The translations under genes were made by a program, and so were the position numbers. Below are positions 23,760 to 33,166 of a stretch of DNA of 42,324 bases, in pieces. Position 1 is the first letter of the stretch. The number at the start of each line of letters is the position of its first letter. The stretch is taken from assembly GCA_030065875.1 (NCBI GenBank), contig JASJCR010000063.1, positions 1-42,324 on the forward strand, written 5' to 3'. This stretch comes from Ardenticatenaceae bacterium (GTDB taxonomy: Bacteria > Chloroflexota > Anaerolineae > Promineifilales > Promineifilaceae). The notes beneath the pieces are model-generated. The model did not search any database. It had not been told where the DNA came from and worked only from the letters and a program-made list of their open reading frames with translations.

Positions 23760-26744
23760 ATGAAATCGAAACCATCTCAGCGATTTTGGCGTGCCGCACA
23801 ACCGCTCACGATCCTGCTGACCTTATTTTTGCTACCCGGCTGCCTGTTTGAGCCCTTTTCACCTGGAAATGGAAACTCGCCAACAGCGGCCTCACCGATA
23901 AATTCGGAGGAGGCACCGGCCGAATCTGCAGCCGCGGCCACACCCACTCCGACCATTGAAACTCAAACGCCACCCGAAACCGCTACGCCACTTCCTCCTC
24001 CAACCGCTACAGCCGATCCCAATTTACCAAAATGGACCGTTTTGGTATACATGGCCGCTGATAACGATCTCGATCCACAGGCGATTTTTAACCTCAATCA
24101 GCTGGAAGTCACCGGGTCCACAAGAGATGTAAACGTCATCGTCCAAATTGATCGGGCAGAAAATGCCGAATGGAGCGGCGGCCGGCGCTACTTCGTCTCT
24201 CAAGACGACAATCCACAGCAAATTTCTTCCCAGCTTTTAGAAGAATTAGGAGAAATTAATACCGGGGAAGCTCAAACCTTAACCGATTTTTTGCTGTGGG
24301 GGCAGACAGCTTATCCGGCCCAAAATACCGCCCTGATTTTATGGAACCACGGGATTGGCTGGTCCGGTATCGCCACCGATGAAACCGATCGCAATATTTT
24401 GACTCTGCCGGAGCTCGAGCAGGCCCTGGAAACGGCGGCCACTGATCCGGCCACACCAAACTCGCTGGATTTTGTGGGCTTTGACGCCTGCCTCATGGGT
24501 CAGCTCGATGTTTATGCGGCTCTGGCCCCCTTTGCCCAGGTGGCCGTGGCCTCAGAAGAGCTAACACCAGCCCAGGGGTGGCCCTACGACATTTGGCTGC
24601 AATCTTTAGCGGCCAACCCCACCCAAAGCGCGGTCGATCTCGGCCGAAAGACGGTCGAACAATTTAACGCCACCTACAATTTCACCCATCCATTTTCGAC
24701 AATGGCGGCCGTCGATTTAGCCCGGGTGGATCGGGTTGTTAACGAACTGCAGGCGATTGTATTTTTGGCCGAAGACGACCTCAGCGTTGCGGCCGCTGAT
24801 TTATCGCTGGCGCGCAGCGGAGCGGAACAGTTCGCCCGCGCTTATGGCATCGAAACCGATCGGTTTGCGGCCGTTGATTTAGGCCACATGAGCAAACTCC
24901 TCAAAACACAGGCGGTGGATGAAGAATTGCGACAGGCGGCGGAAACTCTGGAACTGGCTGTATCCGAGGCGGTCATTGCCACCGGATCGGGACGCGGTTT
25001 TGCCAACGCATCGGGAATCGCCCTCTACTTTCCCACCAACCGCGAAGGAATTGATCCGCGGTACGAAGTACAGGGCAGGCTGGCCAGCTGGTCAAATCTC
25101 TTGCCAAAAGTAATCGATCAAAACGCCAGCGATCTGCCTTTGCCATCGATCACGATCGCTTCAGACAGCCTGAATCAAACCGCCGGGGTTCTCAACCCGC
25201 TCTATCTCGAGTTTCAAATTACCGGCCGCCAAATCGAGGCGGTTAACTTGATCGCCGGTCGCTACGAGGCGGATACCGACCGCCGGCTCCTGCTGGAAAT
25301 TGATCCCCTGCGGCCGGAACCCACTTTTCTGGCCGATGGCTCCCAATCGTTTCAATGGCGTGATGGGCTGCACGAAGATTTTTATATTTGGTCCTCTAAA
25401 GTCACCTATTTAAGCGATGGCACCAGCGGCCAGTTTGTCATCATGTGGCCGCTCGACATGCAAAATCCGGCTACAAACCTGCGCTCAGTTGCCGGCACCT
25501 ACTTTGAATCCGCGACCGGTCAAAGCTGGCGCGCCAACCTCGTTTTTGATACGGAAACCCGTCAGATTCAGCAGGCGTGGGCCACCGGAGGGGGTGGCGC
25601 CCCTTATGAATTTTCAACCCGCGGCGGCGATCAATTCCAGCCAGATCGCTACTATCTGGATGAAAACGACAATCTGATCACCGAAGCTGGAAACCTGCTG
25701 GTTTTTAACGAGGGTGGCCAGCTGACCTATACCTGGGAACCGGTTGAGCGCGGCCGTTACTTCATCGGCTTTGAAGTACGCAACGCGGCCGGATCGACTC
25801 CCAAAAACCTGATTGATATCAACATCGAAAACCCGGATGATCCCCCTCCCTGGCAAGCATATCTCGATCCGTATTTGGGCTTTCAATTTCTGTATCCGGC
25901 CGACTGGTACCGGCCGGTGTACAGCGGAGATCGTCTTTTTACCACCAGTCCCGATGGCAGCAGCTCGCTGCAGATCATAGTTTTCCCCGATATGGCTAAT
26001 CCCTCGGCCGAACAGCTCAAAAATGAGACTCTGGCCTCCTTTGGTTTAAACAACGGCAATATTTTGTACCGGGACACAATGACGATCGACAATCGCCCGG
26101 CGGAGCGAATCGCCTACAGCTATTTTGGCGCTGATGGGCAGCGAGTCGGAGAATTAACGGCCTTTGTGCGTGAAGGGGTTGGGTACGTGATTGATCTGGA
26201 TGGCCCGGCCGAAAACGAACCGGACACCATTGATATCTGGAATCGCCTGATTGAAAATTGGGCATATTTGCCCGTCGGACGCGGACTGTTTCCCAATCGG
26301 TGGGCCACCCTGGAGCTGGCTGACCTGGCGGTTATTCAGCCGGAAACGTTTGTGTATGAACCGGCCTCCGGCGGCTGGGATCGTTTCTCCCTCCCTGAAG
26401 ACAGCCGTATTTTTATGGCCCTTCACGTTGATCAATTGGTTAACGATGAAACACCGACCCTCTTTCTCGATCGGTGGACCACCATCGCTCAGTCCGGGAT
26501 CGATCAGTTTACCGTATTTGATCCTGCGACCCGCCGTTTTGCTTTGGGCGGCCGGCTTTGGTTTCGTCGTGATTTTGCATATGTAGACGGCAGCGGCGAA
26601 ACGATTTGGGGGTTTTTGATGGTCACCCAGGAAGGGGAAAAATTGATAACCGCCTGGATTGAATCTCCTCAAAGTCGCTACTCCGAAACCGAAGCGGCCG
26701 TCTTTGAGGTCATGCTGGCCGAATTACAAACGATCGGCCGGTAG
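23760..26744 (+). CDS. Clostripain-like (C11) cysteine peptidase lipoprotein
   Basis: A 994-residue lipoprotein. The lipobox LLPGC puts the lipidated residue at Cys28, followed by a Ser/Pro/Thr-rich spacer to about residue 88. The peptidase domain (91-450) has the catalytic dyad His197 in LWNHG and Cys244 in FDACLMG, which define clan CD family C11. After it come a beta-rich region (about 460-680), a PsbP/Mog1-like domain around 700-850 (GFQFLYPADWY) and a C-terminal beta domain. It should act outside the cell membrane, cutting after basic residues if it follows clostripain. The last 21 bases overlap the convergent kinase gene. Confidence 0.9.
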   Translation: MKSKPSQRFWRAAQPLTILLTLFLLPGCLFEPFSPGNGNSPTAASPINSEEAPAESAAAATPTPTIETQTPPETATPLPPPTATADPNLPKWTVLVYMAADNDLDPQAIFNLNQLEVTGSTRDVNVIVQIDRAENAEWSGGRRYFVSQDDNPQQISSQLLEELGEINTGEAQTLTDFLLWGQTAYPAQNTALILWNHGIGWSGIATDETDRNILTLPELEQALETAATDPATPNSLDFVGFDACLMGQLDVYAALAPFAQVAVASEELTPAQGWPYDIWLQSLAANPTQSAVDLGRKTVEQFNATYNFTHPFSTMAAVDLARVDRVVNELQAIVFLAEDDLSVAAADLSLARSGAEQFARAYGIETDRFAAVDLGHMSKLLKTQAVDEELRQAAETLELAVSEAVIATGSGRGFANASGIALYFPTNREGIDPRYEVQGRLASWSNLLPKVIDQNASDLPLPSITIASDSLNQTAGVLNPLYLEFQITGRQIEAVNLIAGRYEADTDRRLLLEIDPLRPEPTFLADGSQSFQWRDGLHEDFYIWSSKVTYLSDGTSGQFVIMWPLDMQNPATNLRSVAGTYFESATGQSWRANLVFDTETRQIQQAWATGGGGAPYEFSTRGGDQFQPDRYYLDENDNLITEAGNLLVFNEGGQLTYTWEPVERGRYFIGFEVRNAAGSTPKNLIDINIENPDDPPPWQAYLDPYLGFQFLYPADWYRPVYSGDRLFTTSPDGSSSLQIIVFPDMANPSAEQLKNETLASFGLNNGNILYRDTMTIDNRPAERIAYSYFGADGQRVGELTAFVREGVGYVIDLDGPAENEPDTIDIWNRLIENWAYLPVGRGLFPNRWATLELADLAVIQPETFVYEPASGGWDRFSLPEDSRIFMALHVDQLVNDETPTLFLDRWTTIAQSGIDQFTVFDPATRRFALGGRLWFRRDFAYVDGSGETIWGFLMVTQEGEKLITAWIESPQSRYSETEAAVFEVMLAELQTIGR

Positions 26745-28013
26745 AAGGACCGGAAAAATGACGGTAAAGGTGCTGCCGACCCCGGGCTCACTTTCAACTG
26801 TGATCTTCCCACCTAACATCTGACAGAAGCGGTGGCAAAGGTAAAGGCCAATCCCACCCCCCTCGTATGAGCGGGTTAGCGATTCATCAGCCTGAGTAAA
26901 AACCTCAAAAATACGGCCAACCTGAACATTGGTCATCCCGATGCCGGAATCAACGACTTCAAACACGATCGCATCTTCGGAATTGAGCTCTCCCCGGTCT
27001 ACATTGAGCGACACCTTGCCATGAACGGTAAATTTCGCCGCATTGCTCAACAAATGAAGCAGTATTTTGCGCAATTTTGCCTCATCCGTCATCATCTCTA
27101 CTGGGGTATCTTCACTGATAGAAACGTGCAGTGAATTGTGCTGCTCAACCATGTATTCTCGGGCCACGTTAGAGACATCGGCCAGCAGCTTTTCGACCCG
27201 AAAAACCATGGGATGAATCTCATTCTGATCCTCTTCGATGGCCGCCAAATCAAGAAGTTCGGTGATCATAAAAGACAGCTGATCAGACGCATGGCGAATT
27301 TGAGCCACGTCTTTGGCCCAGTCAAAATGCCCCTGGGAGAGCAAATCGCGCCGCAGCAAATCCGCATACCCGATAATAACGCTGAGCGGCGTCCGAAGTT
27401 CGTGGGTCATGTTGCCCAGGAATGCGGTTTTGGTATGGTATCCGGCATCCAGCGTATCGATGGCTCGCTGCTCCGCTTCCGCCAGCTCTGACTCCAGGTT
27501 CCGCACGCGGGCGGCCAGGGCGGTATTTTCTTCTACAAGCGCGGTCAGCTGATCACCAATTTCTGTTGAGGTGGCCTTAAACTGATGATTGTTTTGCAGG
27601 CGTCGAATGATCAGTACCGCACTTGTTTGCACATCGGCGGCCGATGTCGGGGCAAAGGCAACCTCAAGCTGCACTTTGGGCGATACACCTTGCATTTCAT
27701 AAACTTGCATGCCGTGTTTTCTCTTGGTCAACACGAGGGAAACCGGATGCGCCTGATCATCCAGAGGAGCGCCATTCACATCATTTAACTGCAAAATTTC
27801 AACCAGCGGCTTGCCCATTAATTCGGTTCGGTCCTGGCCGATCAAATCCTCAAATGCGCTGTTACACCAGGCCATACGCCCGCCTTCATCGGTCCACGCC
27901 ATGCCGTCAAAAGACATCATTGTGGCGATTTCTAACCGGCCGAGAACTTCACGCAATTTGTTGACCAGCATCCCTTCTTTAATTTCTTTTGGAGATTTCC
28001 TTGAAGATTCCAT
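26724..28013 (-). CDS. PAS sensor histidine kinase
   Basis: A 429-residue cytoplasmic kinase. A PAS domain covers about residues 28-140, followed by a coiled coil (about 150-190). HisKA has His204 in NMTHELRTP. HATPase_c has the N box LLSNAAKFT, G1 VDSGIGM and G2 GGGIGLYLCHRF. It has no transmembrane helix, so it senses an internal cue or a partner bound to PAS. No response regulator is adjacent. It lies 64 bases after the TlyA gene on the same strand. The 3' ends of this gene and of the clostripain gene overlap by 21 bases. No clear ribosome binding site precedes the ATG. Confidence 0.92.
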   Translation of the reverse strand: MESSRKSPKEIKEGMLVNKLREVLGRLEIATMMSFDGMAWTDEGGRMAWCNSAFEDLIGQDRTELMGKPLVEILQLNDVNGAPLDDQAHPVSLVLTKRKHGMQVYEMQGVSPKVQLEVAFAPTSAADVQTSAVLIIRRLQNNHQFKATSTEIGDQLTALVEENTALAARVRNLESELAEAEQRAIDTLDAGYHTKTAFLGNMTHELRTPLSVIIGYADLLRRDLLSQGHFDWAKDVAQIRHASDQLSFMITELLDLAAIEEDQNEIHPMVFRVEKLLADVSNVAREYMVEQHNSLHVSISEDTPVEMMTDEAKLRKILLHLLSNAAKFTVHGKVSLNVDRGELNSEDAIVFEVVDSGIGMTNVQVGRIFEVFTQADESLTRSYEGGGIGLYLCHRFCQMLGGKITVESEPGVGSTFTVIFPVLLPADRL

Positions 28014-28077
28014 TATGTTATCGGATAAAGTTGATCAAATACCCGATCCTCCATGCTGTTTAATCTGGGTAGCTTGT

Positions 28078-28869
28078 TTAAACTTCCGGCTCCTCTTCTA
28101 TAACTTCAGCAATAAACGCATCAACAGCCTGTTTTCCTACCGGAACCCCGCGCCTCAGCCAAACCAGATATTCAATATTGCCATCACTTCCTTGAATTGT
28201 CGAAGAAGTAAGCCCACCTATCGCCCACGCCTGGCGATCAATCCAGTGCAGCAGATTGTCCAAAACCTGCTGTCGGACCGCTTTGTCCCGGATGACGCCC
28301 CCTTTGCCTACCTGTCCTTTACCGGCTTCAAACTGGGGCTTGATCAGGGCAACTATCTGTCCATTCGGAGCTAACCAGCCGGCCACCACCGGCAAAATTA
28401 TCTTGAGTGAAATAAATGATACGTCGATGCACACAAAATCTATTGGTTCAGGGAGTTTTTCCACATACCTTGCGTTGGTTCGCTCCATGACCTTGACTCG
28501 GGGATCCTGACGCAATTTCCAGTCAAGCTGGCCATAACCAACATCAATAGCATACACACGTTCAGCGCCATTTTGCAATAAGACATCAGTAAATCCACCG
28601 GTACAGGCTCCAACATCCGCGCAGACCAACCCTTCGACATCGACTTGAAAATGGGTTAAAGCCCCAGCCAGCTTAAATCCCCCGCGGCCGACATAAGGCA
28701 GCGGCTGATCGACCGTAATTTCATGATCTTCATTTATCATCGTTCCGGCTTTGTCAACCCGTTCACCATTAACCCGCACCTCACCGGCCATAATCAACGC
28801 TCGAGCTTTGGCGCGTGTCTCTGCCAAACCGCGAATCACCAGTAATTTATCTATTCGTTCTTTGCTCAT
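28078..28869 (-). CDS. tlyA: TlyA-family rRNA 2'-O-methyltransferase
   Basis: A 263-residue protein with an N-terminal S4 RNA-binding domain (about 1-62, RIDKLLVIRGLAETRAKA) and an FtsJ/RrmJ-type methyltransferase. The SAM motif is DVGACTGGFTDVLL, with catalytic Lys and Asp in the family pattern (CIDVSFISL, KPQFEAG). TlyA methylates the 2'-OH of cytidines in 16S and/or 23S rRNA; some homologues also have haemolysin-like activity. I use the ATG at 28869, which overlaps the upstream reductase stop by 4 bases (ATGA); an upstream in-frame ATG would lie inside that gene. Translation is therefore coupled to the reductase. Confidence 0.93.
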   Translation of the reverse strand: MSKERIDKLLVIRGLAETRAKARALIMAGEVRVNGERVDKAGTMINEDHEITVDQPLPYVGRGGFKLAGALTHFQVDVEGLVCADVGACTGGFTDVLLQNGAERVYAIDVGYGQLDWKLRQDPRVKVMERTNARYVEKLPEPIDFVCIDVSFISLKIILPVVAGWLAPNGQIVALIKPQFEAGKGQVGKGGVIRDKAVRQQVLDNLLHWIDRQAWAIGGLTSSTIQGSDGNIEYLVWLRRGVPVGKQAVDAFIAEVIEEEPEV

Positions 28870-29810
28870 TCGTCCGTGCGCAATTTCAGGAGCCATTCTT
28901 CCAGAACCTCCTGAAGTGAGGTTTCCAGCGGGATTTCCGGCTGCCAGCCCACATCCCGACGCAATTTATCATTGCTCCCGTACAGGCAAGGGGTATCCGA
29001 CGGCCGCATCCGGGCGGGATCGTTCTCAATTTGAATCTCCATCCCCGATCGTTCAATCAAAATATCAAGGATTTGGTCAACGGGGATTGGCCGGCCGGAA
29101 CAGACCAGGTACATATGGCCGGGAGTTCCTTTCTCAGCCAACATCGTATAGGCGCGTATCACATCCCGGACATCGGTAAAATCTCGCTCTGCCGAAAGAT
29201 TGCCCACCTGAATTTTTGCAGAATGTCTTCCCAGCATAATGGCCGCCACCTGGCTGGCGAAATCCGGAGCCACAAACCCCAAACTCTGCCGGGGGCCGAT
29301 ATGATTAAACGGGCGTGCTTCGATGATATCGAGATGATAACGCTTGTGATAAAGCGTCAAAAAATCGCTGGCGGCTAACTTACTCACCGCATAGGGATGG
29401 TAAGGTTTGGGTGTGCTGTACCCATTGATCGGCATCGCTTCCAGCGGCAGCGGACCGTAAACGTCTGCACTGGTAACAGCGATCAGCCGCGGTCGGCCAA
29501 AGGAGATTAGGGCTTCGAGCAAGTTGATTGTTCCAATTGTATTGACCTGCATCGTCAAAGCCGGCAGCTTCCAAGACAGGCCAACGTCCGCCTGCCCCGC
29601 TAAATGATACACCACGTCCGGCTGAGCGGCTTCAAAGGCATCATGCAGCGACTGCAAATCGAGCAAATCACCCAAGAGCGGTTGAGGTATTTTTACCGCC
29701 GGGGTTTCCTGAGGTCGAATCATCCCCCAAACGTCGTGACCCTCATGAGACAATCGTTCAACCAAATGGGATCCTGCAAAGCCGGCCGCACCGGTAACCA
29801 AAACGCGCAT
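28866..29810 (-). CDS. NAD(P)-dependent nucleotide-sugar reductase, Rmd-like
   Basis: A 314-residue extended SDR. The nucleotide-binding motif is TGAAGFAGSHL at 6-16, and the active site is Tyr140/Lys144 in YAVSK with Ser in VTSADVYG. RPFNHIGPRQSLGFVAPDFASQ is characteristic of GDP-6-deoxy-4-keto-D-mannose reductase (Rmd), which makes GDP-D-rhamnose. A GDP-mannose 4,6-dehydratase or a TDP-sugar epimerase/reductase is an alternative, since family boundaries are narrow. The start follows GGAG. It is coupled to tlyA by an ATGA overlap, an unrelated partner. It may supply sugars to the surface polysaccharide genes at 35-39 kb. Confidence 0.87.
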   Translation of the reverse strand: MRVLVTGAAGFAGSHLVERLSHEGHDVWGMIRPQETPAVKIPQPLLGDLLDLQSLHDAFEAAQPDVVYHLAGQADVGLSWKLPALTMQVNTIGTINLLEALISFGRPRLIAVTSADVYGPLPLEAMPINGYSTPKPYHPYAVSKLAASDFLTLYHKRYHLDIIEARPFNHIGPRQSLGFVAPDFASQVAAIMLGRHSAKIQVGNLSAERDFTDVRDVIRAYTMLAEKGTPGHMYLVCSGRPIPVDQILDILIERSGMEIQIENDPARMRPSDTPCLYGSNDKLRRDVGWQPEIPLETSLQEVLEEWLLKLRTDE

Positions 29811-29951
29811 ATTTACTCCAATAATTATCGAGGTGATTATACCGGTTTATTCCCAAGCAGACAGGCCCGCCGGTTAAATTTGCCCTTAACAAAAAAGTAA
29901 ATACAATTCATTCGTTACGATTCAAACACACAAAATTTTAAAAAAATCTTT

Positions 29952-29979
29952 TTGACACCGGAAACATCATCTTTTTAAT
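29952..29979 (+). promoter_or_regulatory. Sigma70-type promoter of the 30-33 kb operon
   Basis: Perfect -35 TTGACA (29952-29957), 16-bp spacer, -10 TTTAAT (29974-29979). Predicted start near 29986, 23 bases before the ATG at 30009. Confidence 0.75.
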
Positions 29980-30008
29980 GATTAACGGAGTTAGGCAAAC
30001 ATTTTTAC

Positions 30009-31178
30009 ATGAGTAGAACGGCCGCACTAAACCTTCTTCAACTCACGGCTCAATCCTTTCAAGATCAGCTAAAATCGCACTTTTTTGCCTTCCTGGTATA
30101 CGGAAGCGTCCTCCAAAGCCACTTCGAAGCTTATCAATCTGACTTGAATACAATCCTCATCGTTGATGATGAAACAAATATAAACGACATTCGCCACGCT
30201 TTTTTGCCCCTTTGGGATGAGCACCAAAAGCTATTTCGTCGGGCCCCCCTTGTAGCTCGCCACTCAGCTTTTAAGCGGTATTTGGCGGTTTTCCCCGCCT
30301 TAAACGATCACCTAAACCGGCATGCGTGGATTATAAAACAGCAAAACTTTTCCTACACCCCTTTCATCTTCTCAGACACGATAGAATCAAAGGCGTTTGT
30401 CGCCAATGAACTGTTCCTGGCCTCTTCCTCGTTGGCAACATCGATGAGGGATAAATCAAAATGGGAGCGCTCACAAGTCGCCCTCCACCGGCTAAAAAGG
30501 CGGTTTAAAACGCCGGTCAATATGACCGATACGTTGATGTTAATTCACGCCTTGCTCAAGCGCCTTTACCAGCCAACTCCTGAAATCAAAGCGCTGCCGG
30601 ATGCACCTTATCAAATTTCTGGGTTAATCGCCCTTTATGAAAAACTGGGTGATTTGATCTTTATTATCGAGTCTCCGGATGTCCTTGGCCAAACCGATTG
30701 GAAACGGGTCAGTGAGGATGTAGAAGCCAACGGTTTTACCAGTTTTGCCATAACCACACCAGATTTGTTTCGTCTGCTGGTCCAAAAAATTTACCCGCTC
30801 GATCACGCTGTCTTGAGCTACAGTCACGTTTGGGGCATTGAAATTTTAACCGCGATTACCGTCCCCCCTGCTGATGTGCTGCGCGATGCCGCTCGGCTAT
30901 CTCTGGCTTATGAGATCGATCATTTTCCCAATGCGTTTTTGAGCCAAACCACATCAGAAGAGGATAAAGCCATCGTCATCCATGATTTTCAAAACAAGCT
31001 GTTAAACATCCGGCTGCAAAATGAGCTTCTTGCTCGACTCAAACTTACAACCAAAGTAGGCAGCGGCCGTTTGCCGGATAAACACGCTTCCCACGAGGTT
31101 CGCCTTCAGGGGATTTGGGAAAATTTTGGCTTTTGGGGAACCTATTTCTTTGACATGTATGGTTCAAACATTCTCTAA
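30009..31178 (+). CDS. Nucleotidyltransferase-like protein, probably inactive
   Basis: A 389-residue cytoplasmic protein. Residues 27-53 resemble the nucleotidyltransferase (NTase) core: LVYGS at 29-33, then SDLNTILIVDDE at 44-55. A catalytic NTase has GS followed by SDxDhh; here the second Asp is Asn47, so one metal ligand is missing and activity is doubtful. The rest is mostly helical with no recognised motif. It has a clear promoter and is first in a likely three-gene operon: its 3' end overlaps the glycosidase gene, which overlaps the solute-binding lipoprotein gene. Function not known; the NTase assignment is my reading of motifs only. Confidence 0.7.
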   Translation: MSRTAALNLLQLTAQSFQDQLKSHFFAFLVYGSVLQSHFEAYQSDLNTILIVDDETNINDIRHAFLPLWDEHQKLFRRAPLVARHSAFKRYLAVFPALNDHLNRHAWIIKQQNFSYTPFIFSDTIESKAFVANELFLASSSLATSMRDKSKWERSQVALHRLKRRFKTPVNMTDTLMLIHALLKRLYQPTPEIKALPDAPYQISGLIALYEKLGDLIFIIESPDVLGQTDWKRVSEDVEANGFTSFAITTPDLFRLLVQKIYPLDHAVLSYSHVWGIEILTAITVPPADVLRDAARLSLAYEIDHFPNAFLSQTTSEEDKAIVIHDFQNKLLNIRLQNELLARLKLTTKVGSGRLPDKHASHEVRLQGIWENFGFWGTYFFDMYGSNIL

Positions 31179-32265
31179 ATTTGCCGGCCCGCTTATTAGA
31201 GTTGTCCTGTTCATGTTGCTGCTCTACCTGCTGCGGCCGGCGCCCGATTTGGTTACCGTTGGGCCGCCGCAAACGGTGGAATCATCCCTGCCGATCCTGG
31301 CCGTTCATACCCGGCTGGCCGATGAGGTAGAAGAGTGGAAAATCAAGCGCTCCCTGGAAATGGTGCGTGAAATGGGGGCCACCTCCATCGTCGAATTTTT
31401 CCCCTGGGCATATTATCACGACAACAGCGGGGGGATCGCCTGGGAGCATCCGGACCTGGTCGTAAATCACGCTCATGCACAGGGCTTAAAGGTAATCGCC
31501 AGGCTTGGATTTTCACCGGATTGGGTCCGGCCGGAGGATGCTCCCTTAAATTATCTCGACGAAAGCGGTTATGATGATTTTGCCGTCTTTGCGGCCGCCT
31601 TTGCTGAGCGATACAAAGGAAAAGTAACGGCGATTATCGTCTGGAATGAACCCAACCTCAGCTTTGAATGGGGATATCGGGAAACAACCGCCGCGGATTA
31701 CGTCGGCCTGCTTCGGCAAACCCATGCGGCCGTCAAAGAAGTAAATCCCTCTATTCAAATTTTAGGCGGCGCACTGGCTCCCACGCTGGAACCACCCGGA
31801 TCTCCATGGGGTCTCAATGATTTAATATACCTGGATGAAATGTATCAGGCGGGTGCAGCCGATTATATGGACGGGCTGGCGGTGCATACGTACGGCTTTA
31901 AATTTCCACCTGAATTTGAACCGTCTCCCGACGTGTTAAATTTTCGACGCGTGGAGCTCCTGAGAGAAGTTATGGTGGCCCACGGCGATGCAGAGAAAAA
32001 AATTTTTATCACCGAAATGGGGTGGAACGATCACCCCCGCTGGACCCGAGCGGTCAAGCCGGGTCAACGTATTGCGTACACACTTGAGGCCCTTGAATAT
32101 ACAGCGGCCGAGCTTCCCTATGTGGAAGTCGCCGCCATCTGGATGTTCCGCACCCCAGCGCCCATCAAAAGCTACATGGATTATTTTACGCTGGTCACCC
32201 CTGAATTTATTCCCAAACCAATCTATCTCGCTCTTCAAGAACGAGCCACGGCCGGACAAGAATGA
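31159..32265 (+). CDS. GH39-like glycosidase, membrane-anchored or secreted
   Basis: About 368 residues. A hydrophobic N-terminal segment (residues 12-26) serves as a signal anchor. A TIM-barrel glycosidase domain follows, with WNEPN (acid/base Glu164) and ITEMGWND (nucleophile Glu286), as in clan GH-A. It is clearly related to the catalytic domain of the LysM protein at 3563-5191 (shared WNExN and FEW), but lacks LysM. The substrate is not known. Start choice is uncertain: ATG 31159 overlaps the upstream gene by 20 bases, and an in-frame TTG at 31126 is the longest form. Its stop overlaps the next start (ATGA). Confidence 0.85.
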   Translation: MVQTFSKFAGPLIRVVLFMLLLYLLRPAPDLVTVGPPQTVESSLPILAVHTRLADEVEEWKIKRSLEMVREMGATSIVEFFPWAYYHDNSGGIAWEHPDLVVNHAHAQGLKVIARLGFSPDWVRPEDAPLNYLDESGYDDFAVFAAAFAERYKGKVTAIIVWNEPNLSFEWGYRETTAADYVGLLRQTHAAVKEVNPSIQILGGALAPTLEPPGSPWGLNDLIYLDEMYQAGAADYMDGLAVHTYGFKFPPEFEPSPDVLNFRRVELLREVMVAHGDAEKKIFITEMGWNDHPRWTRAVKPGQRIAYTLEALEYTAAELPYVEVAAIWMFRTPAPIKSYMDYFTLVTPEFIPKPIYLALQERATAGQE

Positions 32266-33041
32266 GTAAAATAAGTCAGTGGGTTTCCCTTCTGATCTTG
32301 GGAATGCTGTTCGCTGTCGGTTTGAGCGGCTGCCAACCCCAAGACGATGCCTGGCAAACAATCCAGCGACGGGGTGTCTTGCGTGTTGGTCTTGATCCCA
32401 CATACCCACCTTTTGAAAATGCCGACACCGGAGAATTAGAGGGTATTGACGTCGATTTGGCGCGCGCCCTCGGTGAAACGCTTGAAGTTGAAGTGACCTT
32501 TGTCTACTTTGGCTTTGACGGCCTTTACGATGCCCTGGCCACCGATCAGGTCGACGTGCTTATTTCGGCGCTGGTTGAAGACATTAGCAAAACCCGGGAT
32601 TTTGCATTTTCAGATCCCTACTTTAATGCCGGACAATTTTTATTCATCCATCAAGATGCTCCGGAAAAAAGCCTAACCATGGCCGATATGGAGAATCACC
32701 TGTTGGCCGTGGAGCTGGGTTCTGAAGGGCATGTCCAATCAATTGAATGGTCTCGCAAAATTAACGGGCTGGAGATTAAAGCGCTGCCCACGGCCGACGA
32801 TGCCCTGTGGCTCGTCACACAGGGGGAGGCACATGCGGCGATGGTGGATCAGATTAGCGGCCGTTTATATCGTCAAAACTTTCCTGAACTGGCCATGGTC
32901 GCAGAACCGGTCACTGTAGAGCCTTTTGCCATCGTGACCCGAATAGACGATCAATCTCTGCTGGAGGCAGTGAACGATGGGCTCGCCCAATTAACGGAAG
33001 ATGGAACAATCGAGACGATACTTCACCGCTGGCTTGATTGA
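32262..33041 (+). CDS. ABC transporter solute-binding lipoprotein (SBP_bac_3)
   Basis: A 259-residue lipoprotein: signal peptide with lipobox LSGC, lipidated Cys24. The mature part is a family 3 periplasmic-binding fold: GVLRVGLDPTYPPFENADTG at the start of lobe 1, GIDVDLARALGE, and ISALVEDISKTRDFAFSDPY. This family binds polar amino acids or related small molecules for ABC uptake. No permease or ATPase gene is adjacent, so it either uses a remote transporter or serves as a sensor. It overlaps the glycosidase gene by 4 bases, so one operon makes the anchored glycosidase and this binding protein. Confidence 0.9.
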   Translation: MSKISQWVSLLILGMLFAVGLSGCQPQDDAWQTIQRRGVLRVGLDPTYPPFENADTGELEGIDVDLARALGETLEVEVTFVYFGFDGLYDALATDQVDVLISALVEDISKTRDFAFSDPYFNAGQFLFIHQDAPEKSLTMADMENHLLAVELGSEGHVQSIEWSRKINGLEIKALPTADDALWLVTQGEAHAAMVDQISGRLYRQNFPELAMVAEPVTVEPFAIVTRIDDQSLLEAVNDGLAQLTEDGTIETILHRWLD

Positions 33042-33086
33042 TCAATCACGACTAATTACCCCCTAGCGATTTTATGGCCGTTCCCC

Positions 33087-33092
33087 TATAAT
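33087..33092 (+). promoter_or_regulatory. Probable -10 box of the SPFH operon
   Basis: A perfect TATAAT 75 bases upstream of the ATG at 33167, in an otherwise weak context without a clear -35. A GAGGAGGT ribosome binding site precedes that ATG. Confidence 0.4.
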
Positions 33093-33166
33093 CTTTGTAT
33101 ATCTTTGAACAACATTAATCCATCTAAAAATTGGTTTTGTAAAACCTTCAACCTCGAGGAGGTCCA

